A stretch of 57,660 nt of DNA from an uncultured Eggerthellaceae bacterium (GTDB taxonomy: Bacteria; Actinomycetota; Coriobacteriia; Coriobacteriales; Eggerthellaceae): the NCBI GenBank assembly GCA_934623455.1, contig CAKTVK010000001.1, forward strand, positions 1 to 57,660, in the 5' to 3' direction. The first letter of the stretch is position 1; every line of letters starts with the position of its first letter. Below are positions 1-8,399 of the stretch, piece by piece. Both the position numbers and the translations under genes were made by a program. Below the pieces are notes generated by a model. The model ran no database searches. It was given only the letters and a program-made list of their open reading frames with translations, and was not told the DNA's origin.

Positions 1-1
1 G

Positions 2-520
2 CTTGATGTAGACGCCGTGCTGTTCTGGGTTATCTGGGACCCCGAAAAGGCCTGCACCGAAGTGCAAGACTGCCACTTTGCCGTAGCGCTTTCCGCGCAA
101 ACGGCCCTGCGCGATGCCATCGGTCGCGCGTCGTTGCAAAACGTTGTTATGCGTCGTCATCAGCTTGACCAGGAACTTCGCGAAGCCGTAGAGCAAAAAG
201 TGTCCGATTGGGGCATTTCCATTGTGTCGGTTGAAGTACGCGATCTGATTATTCCCAAGGAGCTGCAGGGCGTTATGTCGCTTGAAGCGCAGGCTGAATG
301 CCGCAAGAGCGCGCGCATCACGCTTATGGAAGCAGAAAAGGATCTCTCGGCGATTCTTGATGACGTGGCGCAAACGTACAGCCACGACGACATTGCGCTG
401 TCGCTGCGTAAGATGCACCTTACGTATGAAGGCATGCAGGACAACGAAGGCACGTTGGTGGTGCCCAGCGCCTACAGCGATGGCTTCAATGTAAAACCAG
501 GCGATGACCAGGTGAAATAA
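2..520 (+). CDS. SPFH/band-7 (slipin/stomatin-like) protein, 3' part only
   Basis: The frame is open from the first bases of the window, so the start lies upstream; about 172 residues are present. The opening LDVDAVLFWVIWDPEKA fits the beta-strand region of SPFH proteins, WGISIVSVEVRDLIIPKELQ fits the conserved segment before the coiled coil, and MSLEAQAECRKSARITLMEAEKD fits the charged helix after it. SPFH proteins are membrane-anchored and form large oligomeric rings that organise membrane domains and often regulate proteases. The N-terminal membrane anchor is outside the window. The stop is followed by an AT-rich stretch that starts a new transcription unit, so this gene probably closes its own operon. 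Confidence 0.8.
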   Translation, partial: LDVDAVLFWVIWDPEKACTEVQDCHFAVALSAQTALRDAIGRASLQNVVMRRHQLDQELREAVEQKVSDWGISIVSVEVRDLIIPKELQGVMSLEAQAECRKSARITLMEAEKDLSAILDDVAQTYSHDDIALSLRKMHLTYEGMQDNEGTLVVPSAYSDGFNVKPGDDQVK

Positions 521-580
521 GCGAACTATACATTATACGCATAATAATTGTCTATAAAATAGAATAATGATACCAAAAAA

Positions 581-626
581 TTGTCGTGCGACACTATTGA
601 TTGTTGTGCGGCAATTTTGTTATAAC
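581..626 (+). promoter_or_regulatory. Putative promoter with two operator-like palindromic repeats
   Basis: Two related 14-base palindromes, TTGTCGTGCGACAC at 581 and TTGTTGTGCGGCAA at 601, are spaced exactly 20 bp, about two helical turns, so a dimer on each would face the same side. The second lies inside a plausible promoter: TTGATT at 597-602, 18-bp spacer, TATAAC at 621-626. This is the only AT-rich region upstream of the reductase operon (521-795, no gene). The regulator is unknown; many Coriobacteriia redox operons are controlled by LuxR-type regulators, but none is visible here. Confidence 0.45.
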
Positions 627-795
627 TGCACAAGAGGGAAATCAGCTGATATCTTGATGTCAATTATTCGGTAAAAGGTCGTTCTTGTCGCCGCAAGGTC
701 GAGCTGCGCTGAATAAGCGAATCGCGCGGGCGAGGCGCGTTTCGCAAAAAGGGACGACTCGCACGATGCGGGCGTCAAAGAGAAAAGGGGGAAAC

Positions 796-1566
796 ATGGG
801 TCTTGAATCCTTATTTCTGTTCACGTTGCTGGGAGGGTTGGCAGCGGGCGCCTATGTGTTTGAAGCTTGCTTCCAGCGCACGCGCACGGGCGAACGTCCG
901 TGGCTCGTTCCTCTGGTTGTCGTAGTTCTGTTCGCCATTGGCATGATTGCAGCTGCTACGCATGTCCAGAGCCTTTCCCGCGCATTTGCTTCCATTGGTG
1001 CCGGCACGGTCAACTTCGGTTCCGGCATGGTCAAGGAAGTGCTGTTCGCAGCAATCTTCTTCGTTCTGGCTCTCATTGATATGATCATCACGTTCGTGAA
1101 GAAGGACAGCCCGTTTGCTCTGCGCGTTATCGGCGCAATTGCAGCGGTGATTGTCATTGTGCTCATGGGCGCTGCCTACATTGATGTATACGGCAACGCA
1201 GTATGGAGCAACGCTCCTGCAACGATTCTTTCGTTTGTCGCAGGCGCTTTGGCACTGGGCCTTGGTCTGTGTGCTGCTCTTGGTTCGGCCGATATCGCCG
1301 CAAAGCCGGTTGTGTACACGCTGGTTGCTGTCGATGTTGTGCTGGCCATTGGTCTGGCGCTGGAAATCGCCGCTTTCTCTGGTGCGGGTCTCAACCCTGC
1401 CATGCAGATCGCAGGCCTGATCATTGCTCCAGTTGTTTCTGCAATCCTGGTGCTTGCTGGCGCTAAATTCAACAACAAGAAAACGCTCGCGATTGTCGTG
1501 TGCGCCGTGCTGGTAGTTGGCGTTGCCATTGCCCGTTACGGTTTCTACGCGACCTGCGCGATGTAA
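796..1566 (+). CDS. DmsC-like membrane anchor subunit of a DMSO-reductase-family enzyme
   Basis: A 256-residue, almost wholly hydrophobic protein with about eight membrane helices separated by short charged loops, as in DmsC/NrfD-type anchors that pass electrons from menaquinol to the Fe-S subunit. The ATG at 796 is chosen because AAAAGGGGG lies just before it and the hydrophobic segment begins at once (MGLESLFLFTLLGGL); the frame is open further upstream but encodes an unlikely Arg/Lys-rich stretch. It precedes the catalytic and Fe-S subunits in one operon. The anchor-first order is unusual, since dmsABC operons normally end with it. Family placement rests on hydrophobicity pattern and context. 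Confidence 0.75.
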   Translation: MGLESLFLFTLLGGLAAGAYVFEACFQRTRTGERPWLVPLVVVVLFAIGMIAAATHVQSLSRAFASIGAGTVNFGSGMVKEVLFAAIFFVLALIDMIITFVKKDSPFALRVIGAIAAVIVIVLMGAAYIDVYGNAVWSNAPATILSFVAGALALGLGLCAALGSADIAAKPVVYTLVAVDVVLAIGLALEIAAFSGAGLNPAMQIAGLIIAPVVSAILVLAGAKFNNKKTLAIVVCAVLVVGVAIARYGFYATCAM

Positions 1567-1590
1567 GAAGGCTGAAAGGGGGAACTAACA

Positions 1591-4206
1591 GTGAGTATGA
1601 ATAATATTTCCCGTCGTGGCTTCTTGGGCGCTTCCGCTGCTGTTATGGCTGGTGTTGCGGGCCTGGCAGCAACCGGCTGCTCTGCGGAGTCCAGCCTTGA
1701 GGCCACCGATGCAATGGGCATGCCCGTTGATCCCGCAAAGGGCGGCGAGTGGACGTCGGCAGCATGCTGGCACAACTGCGGTGGCCGTTGCATGAACAAA
1801 GTCATGGTCAAGGACGGCGCGGTAATCCGCCAGAAGACCGACGACACGCATGAAGACTCTTTCGATTACCCGCAGCAGCGTGGCTGCGTGCGCGGCAAGG
1901 CGCAGCAGCAGCAGTGCTTCGGCGCCGATCGTCTGAAGTATCCCATTAAGCGCAAGAATTGGTCGCCTGAGAACCCGAACGGCGAGCTGCGCGGCAAAGA
2001 CGAATGGGAGCGCATCAGCTGGGATGAAGCCATCAAGTACATTGGCGACCAGTTCAAGACCATCAAAGAGAAGTACGGCAACCAGGCATTCTTGCTGGGC
2101 AGCTACGGTTCTCGTTACGCGTTCGCTCCGCTTTTGGCATGGGGCGGCCACACCAGCACCGCCGACACCACTTCTCATGGTGCCTACCTGCTGAACCCCG
2201 ATGTCACCATCGGTGTTCCTCGTACCGACGCAGGCGTGTGCAACGACCGTACCGACATGCTGAATGCAGACACCATTGTGTTTTACGCATCCAATCCTGC
2301 TTGGTCTGCTGCTGGTACGCCTAGCTACCACTACATTCGTGCGAAGGAAGCTGGCGTTAAGTTCATCACCGTTGACCCGATCTACACCGCATCTGCTCAG
2401 ATGCTCGATGCCGAGTGGATTCCTATCCGCACCGGTACCGACACCGCGTTCTTGCTGGGTGTTGCTTCCGAAATGATCCGCCTGGACAAGACCGAAGGCG
2501 ACATTGTTGACTGGGAGTTCCTGGACAAGTACACCGTTGGTTTCGATGCTGATCACAAGCCCGAAGACCTGAAGGAAGACGTCAACTTCGTTGACTATCT
2601 GGAAGGCAAGTACGACAACGTGAAGCATGATGCCGCGTGGGCTTCCGAAATCTGCGGCGTGCCCGTAGAGAAGATCACCTGGTTCGCACGTGAAATTGGC
2701 AAGAAGAAGAACGTGTGGCTGCTCCACAACTTCGCTGCTGCTCGTTGCGACGCATGCGAGAACCTTCCGCAGATCTTCATGACGCTAGGTGCTATGGGCG
2801 GCCACATGGGCAAGCCCGGTAACTGCACCGCGAACAACTACCATGCAAATGCTGGTAACGGCGGTCCGTCCCTGGTAAAGGCCGGCGGCTCGGGCTTCCC
2901 CAGTCTGAAGAACGACATTGATGGCGTTATCCCTGGTCCTCAGGTATGGGAAGCATGCCTGACCGGCAAGTATCGCATGGTTGGCGACTGGTACGCTGGC
3001 AAGGGTTCCCAGGCAGGCGAGGATCGCACGTGCGACATCCACTGCATCATTCATGACGAGAACGCATACCTGCAGACCGGCCCGAACATGAAGCGCGGCA
3101 TTGAGGCTCATCGCAAGATGGACTTCGTTATGGCGAAGGCTCAGTTCATGACCACGCAGGCAATGTACTCCGACATCGTGCTGCCCGTTACCACTCAGTG
3201 GGAAGTTCCCGGCGGTCTGTCCGGCTCCAACCGCGAGTTCCTGTTCTGCTTCTCGCAGGTCACCGAGCCGCTGTATGAGGCAAAGACCGACATGGAGATC
3301 AACTCCCTGATCATGGAAGCAATTGGCGTTGACCCGAAGACGGTTTATCCGTTCAGCGCAAAGCAAGGCTTCTTCAACAGCATTGCTGGCGCTACGGTTA
3401 TCAACGACGAAGGCAAGTACGAGCCGCTGGTTACTATCACCGATGCCGACATCAAGGAATGGGGCGTTGAGGGCAAGACCCAGACCGGCCGCGTAACCTT
3501 GAAGGAATTCGTTTCCAACGGTGGTTACCAGGTAAAGCGCGAGCTGGGCGACAAGTACTCTTCCTTCTTGGGCCATGCTGCATTTATCGCCGACCCCGAG
3601 AAGAACCCGCTGAAGACGAAGAGCGGCAAGTTCGAGATTACCAGTCAGGCAAAGGCCGACCTGTTCAACAGCATTGGCCTGTGCGACCACAACTACGCTC
3701 CGTATCCTGAGTATCTTGTTCCCGGCACGGGCTACGAGACTACCTTCAAGGATGGCAAGATCGGTGGCGAAAAGGGCGAGTATCCGTACCTGCTGTTCAA
3801 CCCGCACTACTTCCGTCGTTCGCACTCTGTCTTCGACAACTGCCCCTGGTTGCGTGAAGCATGGGCAAATCCCGTGTTCTTGAACGCATCCGATGCTAAA
3901 GCAAAGGGCATCAAGGACGGCGATACCGTGCGCGTTTGGACGAAGTACGGTGAAGTGCTGCGCAAGGCTTGCTGCATGGAAAACCTTATGCCTGGCGAAG
4001 TTGGCATTCCTCACGGTTCTTGGGTTCGCTTGAATGAAAAGACCGGCATTGACGAGGGCGGCGCTGACAACTTCCTGACCGGCAACAACATTTCCGGCAT
4101 TGGCGTTACCAGCTACAACAACAATAACTGCAATTTCGAGAAGTACAATGGCCAGGCGCTTGAAGACGACTGCAAGACCGATGTACGCATCCTGAAACTT
4201 GGCTAA
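1591..4206 (+). CDS. Tat-exported molybdopterin oxidoreductase, DMSO reductase family (DmsA-like)
   Basis: The catalytic subunit, 871 residues, binds a bis-molybdopterin guanine dinucleotide cofactor. A twin-arginine signal (SRRGFLGASAA, residues 7-17) is followed by a hydrophobic stretch ending in ATGC, which also reads as a lipobox (Cys30). Cys60, Cys64, Cys68 and Cys100 (CWHNCGGRC then RGCVRG) form the FS0 [4Fe-4S] motif. The C-terminal molydopterin-dinucleotide domain (LFNPHYFRRSHS, then NASDAKAKGIKDGDTVRVW) is complete. The GTG at 1591 sits 8 bases after AAAGGGGG; an ATG two codons later is possible. The substrate (sulfoxide, N-oxide, or another acceptor, as these families are highly expanded in Eggerthellaceae) cannot be read from sequence. 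Confidence 0.93.
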   Translation: MSMNNISRRGFLGASAAVMAGVAGLAATGCSAESSLEATDAMGMPVDPAKGGEWTSAACWHNCGGRCMNKVMVKDGAVIRQKTDDTHEDSFDYPQQRGCVRGKAQQQQCFGADRLKYPIKRKNWSPENPNGELRGKDEWERISWDEAIKYIGDQFKTIKEKYGNQAFLLGSYGSRYAFAPLLAWGGHTSTADTTSHGAYLLNPDVTIGVPRTDAGVCNDRTDMLNADTIVFYASNPAWSAAGTPSYHYIRAKEAGVKFITVDPIYTASAQMLDAEWIPIRTGTDTAFLLGVASEMIRLDKTEGDIVDWEFLDKYTVGFDADHKPEDLKEDVNFVDYLEGKYDNVKHDAAWASEICGVPVEKITWFAREIGKKKNVWLLHNFAAARCDACENLPQIFMTLGAMGGHMGKPGNCTANNYHANAGNGGPSLVKAGGSGFPSLKNDIDGVIPGPQVWEACLTGKYRMVGDWYAGKGSQAGEDRTCDIHCIIHDENAYLQTGPNMKRGIEAHRKMDFVMAKAQFMTTQAMYSDIVLPVTTQWEVPGGLSGSNREFLFCFSQVTEPLYEAKTDMEINSLIMEAIGVDPKTVYPFSAKQGFFNSIAGATVINDEGKYEPLVTITDADIKEWGVEGKTQTGRVTLKEFVSNGGYQVKRELGDKYSSFLGHAAFIADPEKNPLKTKSGKFEITSQAKADLFNSIGLCDHNYAPYPEYLVPGTGYETTFKDGKIGGEKGEYPYLLFNPHYFRRSHSVFDNCPWLREAWANPVFLNASDAKAKGIKDGDTVRVWTKYGEVLRKACCMENLMPGEVGIPHGSWVRLNEKTGIDEGGADNFLTGNNISGIGVTSYNNNNCNFEKYNGQALEDDCKTDVRILKLG

Positions 4207-4216
4207 GGAGGGAATC

Positions 4217-4795
4217 ATGGCTTTTGGTTTTTACTTTGATATGACGCGTTGCATTGGCTGCCGCGCGTGCCAAGTGGCGTGCAAAGATAAGAATCGTCTT
4301 GAGGTCGGCGCTTTGTATCGCGAGGTGAAGAGCTACACGGTTGGCGCTTTCCCCGACGTTAAGACGTACAGCTACTCTGGCAGCTGCAACCATTGCGAGA
4401 ATCCGATTTGCTTGTCTAACTGCCCCACGGGTGCTATCAGCAAGGCTGCCGATGGCACGGTTATCCAGGATCAGAGCAAGTGCATCGGCTGCCGTATGTG
4501 CGTTATGAGCTGCCCGTACGGTCATCCGCAGTACTTCCCCGAGAAGGGCGTTTCCGGCAAGTGCGACGGCTGCTATGGTCTGCGTGCCAACGGCGATCAG
4601 CCCGCATGCGTTGCCGGTTGCCCGAACCGCGCTCTTGATGCGGGCGATATCGACGAGCTTCGCAAGAAGTACGCTGGCGATTTGGACAATGGCACTATCG
4701 TGGTGCTCCCGAATCCCGACCTGACTCGTCCGCACGTTCTGGTCAAGACCAAGGATCTTGCTTTCGACAAATCCGCTGTCGAGCTTACTTGGTAG
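4217..4795 (+). CDS. DmsB-like four-cluster [4Fe-4S] electron transfer subunit
   Basis: A 192-residue ferredoxin-type protein that carries electrons from the membrane anchor to the catalytic subunit. Four cysteine groups are visible: CIGCRACQVAC, CNHCENPICLSNCPTG, CIGCRMCVMSCPYG and CDGC...PACVAGCP, as in DmsB/NarH-type subunits. The start at 4217 follows AAGGAGGG by 5 bases; the gap to the catalytic gene is only 10 bp, so they are co-transcribed. There is no signal peptide, consistent with export in complex with the Tat-targeted catalytic subunit. A strong hairpin terminator follows. Confidence 0.93.
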   Translation: MAFGFYFDMTRCIGCRACQVACKDKNRLEVGALYREVKSYTVGAFPDVKTYSYSGSCNHCENPICLSNCPTGAISKAADGTVIQDQSKCIGCRMCVMSCPYGHPQYFPEKGVSGKCDGCYGLRANGDQPACVAGCPNRALDAGDIDELRKKYAGDLDNGTIVVLPNPDLTRPHVLVKTKDLAFDKSAVELTW

Positions 4796-4813
4796 GAACG
4801 AGTTTTCCATTTG

Positions 4814-4855
4814 TCGCCGCACCGCATATCGCTTGTGGTGCGGCGATTTTTCTTT
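4814..4855 (+). terminator. Rho-independent terminator of the reductase operon
   Basis: A perfect 10-bp stem, TCGCCGCACC (4814-4823) with GGTGCGGCGA (4837-4846), is followed directly by a T-rich run (4847-4855). It separates the three structural genes from the chaperone gene, which would therefore have its own promoter in 4856-5021. Confidence 0.88.
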
Positions 4856-5021
4856 ACGCAGTTTTTCGCTAAAATAATCTAACGCTTGTTTTGTCATGTA
4901 GCGTGATTTCACGCGAAGCTTCATGGCGTGCTGCACGGTGCGCTGCATGAGGTGTCGCGTGGAATCTCCCCTCTGAAAATGAATAGACAGACAAGCGCAA
5001 TCCCTTGAAAGGAGCGGTATT

Positions 5022-5783
5022 ATGCCTGATCAACAGCTCGAAATTCGCATTGGTATGGATCTTGCCTGCCGCACGTATCTTTATGACGTTCTTCACTCTG
5101 TATTTGGCGGCAATTGCTCATCCGAATTTGTTGCAAAGCTTTTCGGTTCGCAGACGCGCGAGATGTTTGCGCGTGAAGCAGCCGCGCTTTCCGATGAGGG
5201 GCTCTCTCTTGATACAGGGCGCGCTCTGAGCAAGATCGATCGCTCGCTGGGGGATTGCGCTAAAGAGGTTCTGGCGTGTCTTGACGAGCATCAGAACTTG
5301 TCGGCGGATGCTCTGGCGGATCTTGCTGCCCAGATGGAAAGCGACTTTACGAAGTTGTTCCAAATTCCAGGTGATTCGTACGTGCATGTGTGGGAGTCCC
5401 CGTATGTGGGTACCGAGCAAACCTTGTTCCAGGGCAGCACGCTGGATGTTCGCGCGCTGTATCATGCCGCCGGTTTGAAGCTTCAGGCGGAGCATCAATT
5501 CCCCGATGATCATATTGCCGCCATGTTGGCGTATATGGGCTGTATGGGCACGCGTGCATACGAGGCGTATGCCGATGGCCTTGATGCCGAATGCCGCAAG
5601 GCGCTGCAGGATACGAAGGCGTTTTTGGAAGCGCATCTGCTTACGTGGATCGATGCGCTTGCAGCCGATGTGATTGAAAAAGACGAGCATGGGTTGTACG
5701 CTGCATTTATGCAGGCTGTTGTGGTACTTGTGCATGTTGATGCGGTACAGCTTGATTGGCTTATGGAACGTATAGGCGAGTAA
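5022..5783 (+). CDS. TorD/DmsD-family maturation chaperone for the molybdoenzyme
   Basis: A 253-residue all-helical protein. TorD-family chaperones bind the Tat signal of molybdoenzymes and hold them until the cofactor is inserted. The central segment FTKLFQIPGDSYVHVWESPY and the hydrophobic helices on either side (for example LLTWIDALAADVIEKDEHGLYAAFMQAVVV, shortened to its helix pattern here) fit the family, and its place right after the reductase genes supports this. The start follows AAAGGAG by about 9 bases. It lies just upstream of a radical SAM gene, with 8 bp between them, so the two are translated together. Confidence 0.85.
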   Translation: MPDQQLEIRIGMDLACRTYLYDVLHSVFGGNCSSEFVAKLFGSQTREMFAREAAALSDEGLSLDTGRALSKIDRSLGDCAKEVLACLDEHQNLSADALADLAAQMESDFTKLFQIPGDSYVHVWESPYVGTEQTLFQGSTLDVRALYHAAGLKLQAEHQFPDDHIAAMLAYMGCMGTRAYEAYADGLDAECRKALQDTKAFLEAHLLTWIDALAADVIEKDEHGLYAAFMQAVVVLVHVDAVQLDWLMERIGE

Positions 5784-5791
5784 GGACATTG

Positions 5792-7078
5792 ATGGACGTT
5801 CGGGAATACGCAAAAGCATTCAACCAGGTAGAACGCGACTACGAGCAAGCAGTTGCTGCGTTTGGCGTTCCCTTTGAGGCTGCGGAGTCGTGTTCTCGAA
5901 CGCGCCGCGCGCACGTTGCCAACACGTGTGGATGTCATTGCGAAAATGGGGACACGTCTTTGTGGCGTGGCTGGATATCGCCGGCATGCTTGGCGTGTCG
6001 CACCGGCGAGCGCACGGCAACGTTTTTCATCGACTTGCGCTGCACGCGGCACTGCTATTTTTGCTTCAATCCGAACCAGGATCACTACGAGTATTTCCTT
6101 TCGCACCAGCGCGATATCGTCTCCGAGCTCAATGCCGCGCACGCTGCAGGGGCGCAATTCGACTGCCTTGCCGTTACGGGTGGCGAGCCGCTGCTGCATA
6201 AAGACCAGGTCGTATCATTTATCCAGCGCGCCCGCGAGCTGTACCCCGAAGCGCATGTGCGTCTTTACACGTGCGGCGACCTGCTTGACAACGCGTGCTT
6301 GGCGCAATTGGCGGAAGCGGGGCTCAACGAGATTCGTTTCAGTGTAAAACCGGAAGATGTCGCGAATGCAGATGCTCCAGTGTTTGAACGCATGGCGGCT
6401 GCTGTTTCTGCATTACCGCAGGTCATGGTTGAAATGCCAGTAATTCCCGGTACGCAGACGGTAATGCGTGAGCTGCTTTCGCGCCTTGATGCCATGGGCG
6501 TGCGGGGCATTAATCTGCTTGAGTTCTGTTTCCCGCTTTGCAACGCAGAAGAGTTCCGGGTGCGCAACTTCAAGCTGCGTAAGCATCCGTTCAACTACCT
6601 GTACGATTATTGGTACGGTGGCGGCGTTCCCGTTGCAGGTAGTGAGGCCGAAGCGTTAGAACTACTTGAATACGCTCACGAACAGCAGCTTCGGCTGGGT
6701 ATACATTACTGCAGCTCAGACAATAAAAACACGGGTCAAATTTATCAGCAAAACAAGGCGTTTTTGGAAGATGCCGCGTTGCAGGCAGCGTATCCGTGGC
6801 TTACGTTTGACGAAGGCGACAAGCTTCTGAAGTGCGCGAAGTCGTTTGGCAAAGACGCAAAGTCGGTACGCACTTGGGCACAAGCGCGCCGCGTGCCGTT
6901 CGATTGGGATGCAAGCGTGCCGAGCGCTGCGGTGTCTCTTGAATCGTTCGAGAAGGCGCGCAAAGCGTGCTCGCGCGTCCATTTCGTGGAAAGCGCGAAT
7001 GTATTCGAAGATCGCGAGGGTCAACCTTACTTGCGTGAACTGGGCGTTCGAGAATTCCCGAAGAAGAAAAACGCATAA
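5792..7078 (+). CDS. Radical SAM protein encoded with the TorD chaperone
   Basis: A 428-residue protein. Cys84, Cys88 and Cys91 (RCTRHCYFC) form the CxxxCxxC motif binding the [4Fe-4S] cluster that cleaves S-adenosylmethionine; VTGGEPLLH is the conserved GGE strand. Before it lie five further cysteines (NTCGCHC and SPACLAC, residues about 46-69) that could hold another metal site. The ATG at 5792 is preferred to the earlier in-frame start inside the chaperone gene because TAAGGA precedes it. No precise substrate can be named. Its coupling to a molybdoenzyme chaperone suggests a role in maturation or modification of the reductase or its cofactor, which is inference. Confidence 0.85.
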   Translation: MDVREYAKAFNQVERDYEQAVAAFGVPFEAAESCSRTRRAHVANTCGCHCENGDTSLWRGWISPACLACRTGERTATFFIDLRCTRHCYFCFNPNQDHYEYFLSHQRDIVSELNAAHAAGAQFDCLAVTGGEPLLHKDQVVSFIQRARELYPEAHVRLYTCGDLLDNACLAQLAEAGLNEIRFSVKPEDVANADAPVFERMAAAVSALPQVMVEMPVIPGTQTVMRELLSRLDAMGVRGINLLEFCFPLCNAEEFRVRNFKLRKHPFNYLYDYWYGGGVPVAGSEAEALELLEYAHEQQLRLGIHYCSSDNKNTGQIYQQNKAFLEDAALQAAYPWLTFDEGDKLLKCAKSFGKDAKSVRTWAQARRVPFDWDASVPSAAVSLESFEKARKACSRVHFVESANVFEDREGQPYLRELGVREFPKKKNA

Positions 7079-7337
7079 TTCGGCGATTTGACGGCGCGTT
7101 AGCTGCTCAGCGCCCAATGTCGTTCCAATTGCGAAAACCCTCTGTATTCGCAGCGGCTCTGCGCTGCCTTAAGCTGCGTCCCTTCCAAAGCGTGCTATTA
7201 TATTTGCTACGCATTTTTTCGGCATTGCCATTTATTGTTGTTTGCATCTTTTACTGCCTACTTGGCGCGAAGAAAACATTTCTGCACGTCAAAGGCGGAT
7301 TTGCAGCAATATGCACAATTTTGGAAGGATTCATTTT

Positions 7338-8384
7338 ATGCTTATCGAAGCTCTAAAAGCTTTCCTATTCGGTGTGGTCGAAGGCATCACCGAATGGCTG
7401 CCCGTGTCATCCACAGGTCACATGATGCTGCTGGAAGAGTTCGTGAAACTCGACGTTTCCGAGTCTTTCTATAGCACGTTTTTGGTTGTCATTCAGCTGG
7501 GCGCCATTCTTGCCGTTGTCCTGCTGTTCTTCAACAAGCTGAACCCCTTTGCGCGCACGAAAACAGCCACGCAGAAGAAAGAGACGTGGGGCATTTGGGC
7601 GAAAGTCGTTGTGGGCTCCATTCCGCCCGCCGTCATTGGCTTTGCGCTTGATGACTGGATGGAAGAAAACATCATGAATGGACCGCACGGCTACCTGGTT
7701 GTTGTTGCCGCGCTTATTATTTACGGTGTGATTTTCATCTTGATCGAGCGCCGCAATCGTCGTCTTATCGCGCAGGCCAACAGCGCTGCCATTGCGGACT
7801 CTTCCGTTGCTGGCGCGTCGGGTGCTTATGTTGCGCGCCATGCCAAGCATGCCGCAGGTCAGAGTGGCAACGGGGAAGGCTCGCGTGCAACGAACGCCGC
7901 GAACGATGAACCCCAAGGCGAAAGCACGTTCAAGACCGAAACGGACGAGACTGATGCGTCGAGCGTTATTGCCAAGGTGAACAGCTTCAGCGAGCTTTCT
8001 TACGGCAAGGCGTTTCTTATCGGCATCTTCGAGTCTCTGGCCATTATCCCGGGTACATCCCGTTCTGGTTCCACCATTATCGGCTCCATGCTTTTGGGCA
8101 CAAGCCGTACCATCGCAACGGAGTTCGCGTTCTTCCTGGCCATTCCGATTATGCTCGGTTGGAGCTTGATCAAGTTCATCAAGCACGGCTTTGCCTATAC
8201 GGGCATGGAATGGATGATTTTCGGCATTGCGATTGTCACATCGTTTGTGGTATCGGTCATTTCCATCAAGTTCCTGATTGGCTATGTGAAGAAAAACGAC
8301 TTCACGGCATTTGGCGTATACCGCATTATTCTGGGTGTTATCGTTTTGGGTTACTTTGGTTTGCGCGCGTTGGGCGTGTTTTAA
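7338..8384 (+). CDS. uppP: Undecaprenyl-diphosphatase (UppP/BacA)
   Basis: An integral membrane enzyme that recycles undecaprenyl pyrophosphate to the phosphate, the lipid carrier for peptidoglycan and surface polysaccharides; loss or overproduction alters bacitracin sensitivity. The two signature motifs are present: EGITEWLPVSSTGH (residues 15-28) and PGTSRSGST (238-246). At 348 residues it is longer than the usual 260-280 because of a hydrophilic Ala/Gly/Ser/Asp-rich insert (about 143-214) in the loop before the second motif. The ATG at 7338 follows GGAAGGA. The preceding 7079-7337 stretch has no convincing gene. Confidence 0.95.
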   Translation: MLIEALKAFLFGVVEGITEWLPVSSTGHMMLLEEFVKLDVSESFYSTFLVVIQLGAILAVVLLFFNKLNPFARTKTATQKKETWGIWAKVVVGSIPPAVIGFALDDWMEENIMNGPHGYLVVVAALIIYGVIFILIERRNRRLIAQANSAAIADSSVAGASGAYVARHAKHAAGQSGNGEGSRATNAANDEPQGESTFKTETDETDASSVIAKVNSFSELSYGKAFLIGIFESLAIIPGTSRSGSTIIGSMLLGTSRTIATEFAFFLAIPIMLGWSLIKFIKHGFAYTGMEWMIFGIAIVTSFVVSVISIKFLIGYVKKNDFTAFGVYRIILGVIVLGYFGLRALGVF

Positions 8385-8399
8385 TTACGAGGTGTCACT

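Noticed and set aside
2785..4218. A 477-residue minus-strand open frame opposite the molybdoenzyme gene
   Set aside because: Antisense shadow of a complete, well-supported catalytic subunit gene.
7117..7356. A 79-residue hydrophobic frame upstream of uppP
   Set aside because: No ribosome site, overlaps the uppP start in another frame, and no family resemblance.
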